From an uncultured Collinsella sp. (GTDB lineage Bacteria > Actinomycetota > Coriobacteriia > Coriobacteriales > Coriobacteriaceae), in the NCBI GenBank assembly GCA_900540095.1, contig UQEO01000046.1:1-14223 (forward strand): DNA of 14,223 nt, given 5' to 3'. A program made the position numbers and the translations under genes. Positions 6,400 to 14,223 of the stretch are shown in pieces. The first letter of the stretch is position 1; each line of letters opens with the position of its first letter. A model generated the notes under the pieces. It was given only the letters and a program-made list of their open reading frames with translations. It ran no database searches and was not told where the DNA came from.

Positions 6400-6825
6400 A
6401 TGAAGCAGGGTATCCATCCCCAGTATGTCGAGTGCACGGTGACGTGCTCCTGCGGCAACACCTTCAAGACGCACGCTACCGTGTCCGAGATGAAGGTCGA
6501 GCTTTGCAACGAGTGCCACCCGTTCTACACCGGCCAGCAGAAGTTCGTCGACACCGGTGGACGCGTCCAGCGCTTCGCCGACAAGTTCGGTGGCGCCGCT
6601 GCCGCCCAGCTCAAGAAGGCCGAGGAGGCCAAGGCTGCCAAGGCCGCCAAGGCTGCTGAGGCCGAGGCCGCTCGCAAGGCTGCCGCTGAGGCTAAGGCTG
6701 CCGAGAAGGCTAAGCGTGCTGCTAAGTTTGCCGAGGAGGCTGCCAAGCAGGCCGCCGAGGCTCCCGCAGAGGCTCCCGTCGAGGAGGCCGCTGCCGAGGC
6801 CGAGACCACCGAGGCTGCTGAGTAA
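6400..6825 (+). CDS. rpmE: 50S ribosomal protein L31 with long Ala/Lys/Glu-rich C-terminal extension
   Basis: L31 is a small protein of the large ribosomal subunit that bridges to the small subunit. Residues 1 to about 65 are a normal zinc-type L31: MKQGIHPQY at the start, then Cys16, Cys18, Cys36 and Cys39 in CSCG and CNEC as zinc ligands, the FYTGQQKFVDTGGRV block and a basic FADKFGG end. Most L31 proteins stop at 65-90 residues. This one continues to 141 with KAEEAKAAKAAKAAEAEAARK-like sequence that should form a long charged helix (about 70-120), followed by an acidic, Pro-containing tail (about 121-141). The AAGGAG ribosome binding site lies 7 bases before the ATG. It is a single-gene unit with its own promoter, leader and terminator. 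The extension is in frame and uses the same high-GC codons as the core, so it is not a frameshift product. Confidence 0.95.
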   Translation: MKQGIHPQYVECTVTCSCGNTFKTHATVSEMKVELCNECHPFYTGQQKFVDTGGRVQRFADKFGGAAAAQLKKAEEAKAAKAAKAAEAEAARKAAAEAKAAEKAKRAAKFAEEAAKQAAEAPAEAPVEEAAAEAETTEAAE

Positions 6826-6861
6826 ATAGCTCGCCGCGGAATCACTCGCATTCATGGCATG

Positions 6862-6903
6862 AGGGCCGTGCATCCATTTGGGTGCGCGGCCCTTTTTCTT
6901 TTT
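6862..6903 (+). terminator. Rho-independent terminator after rpmE
   Basis: A 14-bp stem (AGGGCCGTGCATCC with GGGTGCGCGGCCCT, with G-U pairs) closes an ATTT tetraloop and is followed by TTTTTCTTTTT. Its upper part, GCATCC-ATTT-GGGTGC, nearly matches the hairpin at 11216-11234. Confidence 0.92.
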
Positions 6904-6917
6904 AAATTAGTGCGAAC

Positions 6918-7004
6918 TAACCTGTCCCCATGGCACCACATGGCAGAGAGGCGGCGTTTGCCCAGATAGACCTGCCAAAATTAACCTGTCCCATTGTGGC
7001 AGGT
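6918..7004. repeat. REP-like pair with AACCTGTCCC cores
   Basis: TAACCTGTCCC occurs at 6918-6928 and 6982-6992, each followed closely by CAT or a similar sequence and a TGG(C) segment. The second copy sits in the loop of an 8-bp inverted repeat, ACCTGCCA (6970-6977) / TGGCAGGT (6997-7004). The GGGAC(A) core, read on the minus strand, resembles that of the repeats at 2266-3387. Confidence 0.5.
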
Positions 7005-7024
7005 TGGTCGTAGTTATTACGTGG

Positions 7025-7040
7025 CGGTCGAGCTCGACCG
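7025..7040. promoter_or_regulatory. 16-bp perfect palindrome upstream of secA
   Basis: CGGTCGAGCTCGACCG equals its own reverse complement and lies 27 bases upstream of the candidate secA -10. A dimeric regulator could bind here, but in GC-rich DNA a chance occurrence is not negligible. Confidence 0.4.
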
Positions 7041-7067
7041 TATAGGCCGCGCCTTGTTTGGCTAAAG

Positions 7068-7073
7068 TACAAT
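7068..7073 (+). promoter_or_regulatory. Candidate -10 of the secA-prfB promoter
   Basis: TACAAT matches the -10 consensus at five of six positions and lies 62 bases before the chosen secA start. No good -35 is visible 16-18 bases upstream. Confidence 0.4.
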
Positions 7074-7119
7074 CATCTGTGTTTAACTCGTCCGCAGCTG
7101 CACGGCGTGGGCGATGGCC

Positions 7120-7127
7120 AAAAAGGA
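7120..7127 (+). promoter_or_regulatory. Ribosome binding site that fixes the secA start at 7135
   Basis: AAAAAGGA lies 7 bases before ATG 7135. The in-frame upstream ATG at 7114 has no purine-rich site before it and would place this ribosome binding site inside the coding sequence. Confidence 0.8.
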
Positions 7128-7134
7128 AAACCAC

Positions 7135-9941
<2,807 letters not shown>

Positions 9942-9942
<1 letters not shown>

Positions 9943-11090
9943 TGGCTGAGGCTTTAGAGATAACGCCCGCCGAGCTGGACGCGTTCGCGGACCGGCTCGG
10001 CGAGGTCGAGTCGTATCTCCACCTGGACGAGAAGCGTACCCGTGTGACCGAGCTCGAGGCCAAAAGCGTTGCCCCTGGCTTTTGGGATGACGCCGACGCC
10101 GCCCGTGCCACCATGGAGGAGATCGCGCGTACCAAGGAAGATATCGCTGCCGTGGACACCGCGCGCGGTGAGCTCTCTGATGCCCGCGCGGCGTTGGAGC
10201 TTGCCGACGAGATGGGCGATGACCCCGATGCCGCCGCGCTGCGCGAGGAGGCTGCCGCGACGGCGGAGCGCCTGGCCCGCGCTATCGACGAGCTTGAGCT
10301 TTCGAGCTGGTTTACCGGTGAGTTCGATCACGGCGATGCCATTGTGACTATCAAGCCCGGACAGGGTGGTCTGGAGGCCCAGGACTGGACCTTCATGCTC
10401 TTTAAGATGTACATGAAGTACTGCCAACGTCGCGGCTGGAAGGTCACCATTAACGACTGTCCCGCGGCTGAGGTCATCGGCATCGACCGTGCGACTTTTA
10501 CCGTCGAGGGCAAGGACGCGTTTGGCATGCTGCGCGCCGAGGCCGGCGTCCACCGCTTGGTTCGCATTAGCCCCACCGACGACAAGAAGCGCCGCCAGAC
10601 CACGTTTGCCGGCGTCGAGGTCATCCCCGTGCTACCCGATGATATCGACATCGAGATCAGTCCCGACGACATCCGCGTGGACGTGTACCACGCGAGCGGC
10701 CCGGGCGGTCAGGGCGTCAACACCACTGACTCCGCCGTGCGCGTGACGCATTTTCCCAGCGGCATTGTGGTCACCTGCCAAAACGAGCGCAGCCAGATCC
10801 AGAACAAGGCCGCGTGCATGCAGATCCTCAAGGCTCGCCTGTACGAGATTGAGCTCGAGAAGCGTGCCGAGGCCCTGGATGAGATCCGCGGACCCAAGAC
10901 CACGATTGGTTTTGGCAACCAGATTCGCAGCTACGTGCTCTACCCGTACCAGATGGTCAAGGACCTACGCACGGGCGTGGAGACCAGCAATGTCGAGGCC
11001 GTTCTTGACGATGGCGACCTGGACCCGTTTGTTATTGGCTACCATCGTTGGGCCACCGGCAACGCCGATGCAGAAGGCTCGGAGGTCTAA
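9942..11090 (+). CDS. prfB: Peptide chain release factor 2 with SPT in place of SPF
   Basis: Release factor 2 recognises UGA and UAA stop codons and triggers hydrolysis of the finished peptide on the ribosome. The 382-residue protein has the helical N-terminal domain (to about 110), the GQGGLEAQDW block (140-149), and the catalytic GGQ (255-257) in ASGPGGQGVNTTDSAVRVTH. The RF2-type VHRLVRIS-RRQTTF context at 203-222 separates it from RF1. The codon-recognition tripeptide, Ser-Pro-Phe in typical RF2, reads Ser210-Pro211-Thr212 here (codons AGC CCC ACC, 10569-10577). The gene is one open frame; there is no in-frame UGA and no programmed +1 frameshift near codon 25, which RF2 genes of many other bacteria use for autoregulation. 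The ATG overlaps the secA TAA (TAATG), with AGGA about 9 bases upstream. The secA-prfB order is common in Gram-positive bacteria. Confidence 0.95.
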
Positions 11091-11151
11091 AACATCGGGC
11101 AGCTTCAAGCCGATGCTAAGCCCAACGGTTGGACGGGTTTGTATCCAGAAT

Positions 11152-11175
11152 AAACCCTGCGCAGGGGTGGTTTTT
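11152..11175 (+). terminator. Probable terminator after prfB
   Basis: AAACC pairs with GGTTT around an inner CCCTGCGCAGGG palindrome, with a small GT bulge, and runs into TTTTT (11171-11175). It starts about 60 bases past the prfB stop codon. Confidence 0.6.
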
Positions 11176-11214
11176 GTCCGGCGAATCGGTAGAATCGAAT
11201 ACAGCAAGAAGTTC

Positions 11215-11243
11215 GAAGCGCATCCGTTTGGGTGCGCTTTTTT
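11215..11243 (+). terminator. Terminator-type hairpin directly before the yitT-like gene
   Basis: AGCGCATCC pairs with GGGTGCGCT (one G-U) around a GTTT tetraloop and is followed by TTTTTT. The T-run ends only two bases before the AGGGAGG ribosome binding site. It may back up the prfB terminator, or act as an attenuator if transcription of the next gene starts upstream of it. Confidence 0.75.
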
Positions 11244-11255
11244 GAGGGAGGCAGC

Positions 11256-12146
11256 ATGGCATATCGTCTGGACATCAAGCGCATTCTTTCGATGAACTTC
11301 TTTCACGACCTGCCCCAGATTATGTTGGGGTGCGCTCTGGCCGCTATTGCGACCGACCTGTTTTTGATTCCCAACGGCCTTGCTGCCGGTGGCGTTACGG
11401 GCCTTGCCACCATTATCCAGGCGGTCGGTGCATCGCGCGGCCTATCGCTTCCCGTTGGTATTCAGACGATCGTGATGAACGCCTTGCTGTTGTTGGTCGT
11501 TATGCGCGAGGGCGGCATGTTCTACGTGGTGCAGACCGCGACGGGCTTTGTGCTGCTGGGCTTCTTTACCGATCTGTTCGCCCCGTTTGTAGCACCTCTG
11601 GCGGATGCGGACCTGATGCTCCCTGCCATGTGGGGCGGCATTATTACGGGCATCGGTTACGGCATGGTGTTGCGCGCCGGCGCCAACACCGGCGGCTCGG
11701 ACACGATTGGCCAAATCATCTCGCGTAACACCTCACTGCCGGTGGGCTCGACCGTCATGGCGATCGATGTTGCCGTATGCGCGCTGTCGGCTCCGGTCTT
11801 TTCAATCGAAAACGCACTATATGCAGGCCTTTCGATGGTCATTAGCGGCTACGTGATCGATGCCGTGGTCGATGGTGGCAACAAACGCCGTATGGTACTC
11901 ATCATCTCGGACAAGTTCCCTGATATCGCTGCCGATATCATGTATGGCCTGGGTCGTGGTTGTACCAAGTTTAAGGCGACTGGCATGTATTCGGGTGCCG
12001 AGAAGCCGGTGATTATGGTCATCGTGAGCCGTCGAGAGCTCAATACCCTCAAGACGATCGTGCGCGAGCGCGATCCTCACGCCATTGTGACGGTCGCTGA
12101 CGTTACGGAAGCCTTCGGCGAGGGATTCAAGGACATTAGCGCGTAG
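11256..12146 (+). CDS. YitT family membrane protein (DUF161 plus DUF2179)
   Basis: This 296-residue membrane protein belongs to the YitT/YpjC/YvjA family, whose function is not established. Hydrophobic segments lie at about 20-38, 43-58, 68-83, 88-112, 121-140 and 164-205. Between them is the conserved loop RAGANTGGSDTIGQII (140-155), matching the family's Gly-rich 'GGxD' signature. The C-terminal 85 residues (about 211-290) form the soluble DUF2179 domain, with the typical RGCTKFKATGMYSGAEKPVIMVIVSRREL core and a final ADVTEAFGEGF. ATG 11256 is chosen because AGGGAGG lies four bases upstream. An in-frame GTG at 11232 lies inside the upstream hairpin and has no ribosome binding site. It is probably transcribed alone; no clear promoter stands out between 11176 and 11214. 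Confidence 0.92.
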   Translation: MAYRLDIKRILSMNFFHDLPQIMLGCALAAIATDLFLIPNGLAAGGVTGLATIIQAVGASRGLSLPVGIQTIVMNALLLLVVMREGGMFYVVQTATGFVLLGFFTDLFAPFVAPLADADLMLPAMWGGIITGIGYGMVLRAGANTGGSDTIGQIISRNTSLPVGSTVMAIDVAVCALSAPVFSIENALYAGLSMVISGYVIDAVVDGGNKRRMVLIISDKFPDIAADIMYGLGRGCTKFKATGMYSGAEKPVIMVIVSRRELNTLKTIVRERDPHAIVTVADVTEAFGEGFKDISA

Positions 12147-12180
12147 GGGCGACCGCGTTCCATCCAAAAGACGTTCACAT

Positions 12181-12198
12181 TGATAAACCGTTTCATCA
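12181..12198. promoter_or_regulatory. LacI-type operator-like dyad upstream of transketolase
   Basis: TGATAAACCGTTTCATCA is an 18-bp dyad centred on CG: seven of nine position pairs are complementary, giving the pattern TGATnAAnCGnTTnATCA. The AAnCGnTT centre is the hallmark of LacI-family operators, including cre-like sites. It lies 155 bases upstream of the transketolase start codon and about 80 upstream of a candidate -10. Confidence 0.4.
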
Positions 12199-12239
12199 GC
12201 GGTTCTGCCTGCTAAATTGTTCAAATAATGATAAAAACT

Positions 12240-12268
12240 CTGGTAAAGCCATCAGTTTCCAGCATAAT
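12240..12268 (+). promoter_or_regulatory. Candidate transketolase promoter
   Basis: CATAAT (12263-12268) is a good -10 in an AT-rich stretch (12170-12270) that contrasts with the surrounding GC-rich DNA. The hexamer 17 bases upstream, CTGGTA, is a poor -35. The rest of the 207-base spacer shows nothing else I can support beyond the dyad at 12181. Confidence 0.35.
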
Positions 12269-12353
12269 GAATGACGTACGTGCATTGCGGCTGTGTTGGG
12301 ATTACCTTCGGTGCCGTGCGCATTTTGTCTAATGAGGATGAAAGGAAGGCACA

Positions 12354-13184
12354 ATGAGCGACGAAGAGCTCAAAAAGGTTGCCAACGAGGTAAGGAAGGG
12401 CATCGTCACCGGCGTGCACGCTGCCAAGTCCGGCCATCCGGGCGGTTCGCTCGGCGCTGCCGACATCATGACCTATCTGTACTTTGAGGAAATGAACGTC
12501 GACCCGGCCGACCCCCGCAAGGCCGACCGCGACCGCTTCGTGCTTTCCAAGGGTCACTGCGCGCCTGGTCTGTACGCCGTGCTCGCCGAGCGCGGATTCT
12601 TCCCCAAGGAGGATCTCGAGACGCTGCGCCACATCGGCAGCCACCTGCAGGGCCATCCCAACATGAACGACACCCCGGGCGTCGACATGTCCACCGGCTC
12701 GCTCGGCCAGGGCATCTCCGCCGCCGTGGGCATGGCCGTTGCCGCCAAGCACTGGGGCGACGACTATCGCACCTACGCCCTGCTGGGCGACGGCGAGAGC
12801 GAGGAGGGCCAGGTCTGGGAGGCCGCCATGTTTGCCGGCAACCAGCAGCTCGACAACCTCTGCGTGATCGTCGACCATAACGGCCTGCAGATCGATGGCC
12901 CCGTCGAGGAGGTCAACGACCCCATGCCGCTCGCCGACAAGTTCCGCGCCTTCAAGTTCCATGTGGTGGAGCTCGCCGACGGCAACGACTTCGACCAGAT
13001 CCGCGCCGCCTTTGCCGAGGCCCGCGCCACCAAGGGTCAGCCGACCGCCATTATCGCTGAGACCACGAAGGGCAAGGGCGTCTCCTTTATGGAGAACCAG
13101 GTGGGTTGGCACGGTAAGGCCCCCAACGATGAACAGTTTGAGCAGGCCATGGCAGAGCTCACGGCCGCCGGAGAGGAGCTCTAG
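12354..13184 (+). CDS. Transketolase, N-terminal (ThDP-pyrophosphate-binding) subunit
   Basis: Transketolase moves two-carbon units between sugar phosphates in the non-oxidative pentose phosphate pathway. In this lineage it is often encoded as two proteins; this 276-residue one is the N-terminal half. It has His28 in KSGHPGGSLG, His68 in LSKGHCAPGLYA, GHPNMND at 100-106, STGSLGQG at 113-120, and the thiamine diphosphate/Mg2+ motif GDGESEEG (145-152) ending at Asn176 in DHNGLQ. A length of 270-280 is normal for the split form. The ribosome binding site AAAGGAAGG lies four bases before the ATG. The partner gene begins two bases after its TAG, so both subunits should be made together and assemble into one enzyme. 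A DXP-synthase-like role is unlikely because the motif spacing follows transketolase. Confidence 0.94.
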   Translation: MSDEELKKVANEVRKGIVTGVHAAKSGHPGGSLGAADIMTYLYFEEMNVDPADPRKADRDRFVLSKGHCAPGLYAVLAERGFFPKEDLETLRHIGSHLQGHPNMNDTPGVDMSTGSLGQGISAAVGMAVAAKHWGDDYRTYALLGDGESEEGQVWEAAMFAGNQQLDNLCVIVDHNGLQIDGPVEEVNDPMPLADKFRAFKFHVVELADGNDFDQIRAAFAEARATKGQPTAIIAETTKGKGVSFMENQVGWHGKAPNDEQFEQAMAELTAAGEEL

Positions 13185-13185
13185 G

Positions 13186-14127
13186 ATGGCAGACGTCAAG
13201 AAAATCGCCACGCGCGTAAGCTACGGCGAGGCCCTCGTCGAGCTCGCCAACGAGCACGATGACTTTGTGGTCCTCGACGCCGACCTGGCCGCCGCCACGC
13301 AGACCGGCAAGTTTAAGGCCGCGTGCCCCGACCGCTTCTTCGATGTGGGCATCGCCGAGAGCAACCTGATGGGTGTTGCCGCCGGTATCGCAACCACCGG
13401 CCGCGTCGCCTTCGCGAGCAGCTTTGCCATGTTTGCCGCCGGCCGCGCCTTTGAGCAGGTCCGCAACTCCATCGGCTATCCGCACCTTAACGTTAAGATC
13501 GGTGCCACGCACGCCGGTATCTCGGTGGGCGAGGATGGCGCCACGCACCAGTGCTGCGAGGATATCGCCCTCATGCGCGTCATCCCCGGCATGACCGTGA
13601 TCGTTCCCGCCGACCACATCGAGGCCCGTGCCGTGACGCGCGCCGCCTACGAGTGCGACGGCCCCGTGTACATGCGCTTCGCCCGTCTGGCCTCGCCGGT
13701 TATCAACGACCCCGAGACCTACAAGTTCGAGGTGGGCAAGGGCATCGTCATGCGCGAGGGCACCGACGTCACCATCATCGCCTGCGGCCTGATGGTCGGC
13801 GAGGCGCTCGAGGCCGCTGAGCAGCTTGCTGCCGAGGGCATCGATGCCGAGGTCATCAACATGCACACCATCAAGCCCATCGATGCCGACCTGATCGTCA
13901 GGAGCGCCACCAAGACCGGCCACGTCGTGACCGTCGAGGAGCACTCCGTGATCGGTGGCCTGGGCGGCGCCGTTGCCGACGTCCTGTGCGAGCAGTGCCC
14001 GACGCCGCTCAAGAAGATCGGCGTCAACGACACCTTTGGCGAGTCCGGCCCGGGCGCCGAGCTCTTGCACAAGTATGGCCTGGACGCCGCCAACATCGTG
14101 GCGACCACCAAGGAGTTCTTGGCATAA
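13186..14127 (+). CDS. Transketolase, C-terminal (pyrimidine-binding) subunit
   Basis: This 313-residue protein is the C-terminal half of split transketolase and carries the pyrimidine-binding domain and the C-terminal transketolase domain. It has the catalytic glutamate Glu58 in DVGIAESNLMGVAAGIA, which contacts the thiamine ring, then FAMFAAGRAFEQVRNSI (80-96), the GATHAGISVGEDGATHQ segment (106-122) with His109 and His121, and a Rossmann-like final domain from about 195 (DVTIIACGLMVGEALEAAEQL). ATG 13186 is the natural start: it lies two bases after the stop of the N-terminal subunit, and GAGGAG lies 8 bases upstream, inside the end of that gene. The same frame is open further upstream, to 12895, but that part is a shadow of the N-terminal gene. 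Neither subunit would be active alone. Confidence 0.94.
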   Translation: MADVKKIATRVSYGEALVELANEHDDFVVLDADLAAATQTGKFKAACPDRFFDVGIAESNLMGVAAGIATTGRVAFASSFAMFAAGRAFEQVRNSIGYPHLNVKIGATHAGISVGEDGATHQCCEDIALMRVIPGMTVIVPADHIEARAVTRAAYECDGPVYMRFARLASPVINDPETYKFEVGKGIVMREGTDVTIIACGLMVGEALEAAEQLAAEGIDAEVINMHTIKPIDADLIVRSATKTGHVVTVEEHSVIGGLGGAVADVLCEQCPTPLKKIGVNDTFGESGPGAELLHKYGLDAANIVATTKEFLA

Positions 14128-14177
14128 GGCAAGGCGGATCTCAAGGACTGCTTCGCCAGAACTATGGAAACCCGGCA

Positions 14178-14204
14178 GGGGCGCTCTCCTTGGGAGGGCC
14201 CCCC
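14178..14204 (+). terminator. GC-rich hairpin after transketolase, probable terminator
   Basis: GGGG-C-GCTCTCC and GGAGGGC-C-CCCC form an 11-bp stem with one C-C mismatch, one G-U pair and a TTG loop, about 50 bases after the stop codon. Only a weak T-tract follows (CTTCAC), so termination may be inefficient or need Rho. Confidence 0.5.
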
Positions 14205-14223
14205 CTTCACGTGCTCCTCCGTC

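Noticed and set aside
6382..6873. Minus-strand Gly/Leu/Ser-rich frame opposite the L31 tail
   Set aside because: It is the antisense of the repetitive Ala/Lys/Glu codons. Its apparent regularity comes from that repeat.
7114..7116. Upstream ATG as secA start
   Set aside because: It has no ribosome binding site, and the AAAAAGGA site lies between it and ATG 7135, which also matches the usual SecA beginning.
11232..11255. GTG 11232 as start of the yitT-like gene
   Set aside because: It lies within the 3' arm of a terminator-type hairpin and has no ribosome binding site. ATG 11256 has AGGGAGG four bases upstream.
12252..13211. Long minus-strand open frame opposite the transketolase N-terminal gene, with a similar one at 13159-14070
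   Set aside because: Both mirror strongly conserved transketolase coding sequence and have the same GC-rich antisense composition. No ribosome binding site or domain is recognisable.

Overview
The window is about 14.2 kb of GC-rich bacterial chromosome. Protein family, gene order and codon use point to an actinobacterium of the class Coriobacteriia, with Collinsella or a close relative the best guess. This is recognition by eye; no search was run. The content is nearly all housekeeping. There is no phage, transposase, CRISPR array, tRNA or rRNA gene. The accessory-looking signal is in the spacers, which carry repeated hairpin elements and several leader structures.

Layout, left to right. (1) Positions 2-169: last 55 codons of a probable tyrosyl-tRNA synthetase, followed by a terminator and a separate 20-bp-arm inverted repeat. 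(2) Positions 447-2272: an adenine deaminase gene broken by a frameshift at about 780-790. (3) Positions 2266-3387: a HAD phosphatase gene flanked by two 51-bp inverted repeats (47 of 51 identical), with a long hairpin covering its ribosome binding site. (4) Minus strand, 3381-4223: a second HAD phosphatase, converging on the first. (5) Minus strand, 4311-6094: citrate synthase preceded by a small ACT-domain protein. (6) Positions 6287-6905: ribosomal protein L31 with its own promoter, a double-hairpin leader, a long Ala/Lys/Glu tail and a terminator. (7) Positions 7025-11090: secA, then prfB (release factor 2) overlapping the secA stop codon. (8) Positions 11256-12146: a YitT-type membrane protein. 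(9) Positions 12354-14127: transketolase as two adjacent genes (N- and C-terminal halves).

The genes mostly serve core functions: translation (tyrS, rpmE, prfB), protein export (secA), and central carbon and purine metabolism (transketolase, citrate synthase, adenine deaminase). The likely co-transcribed units are secA-prfB, the two transketolase genes, and ACT protein-citrate synthase, possibly reading on into HAD2.

The points most worth a second look are: the inverted-repeat-flanked HAD cassette; the release factor 2 with Ser-Pro-Thr where the family has Ser-Pro-Phe; the L31 leader and tail; terminator-like hairpins placed directly before the ribosome binding sites of three genes; a LacI-type dyad upstream of transketolase; and the adenine deaminase frameshift. 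I do not see a convincing new multi-gene system here.
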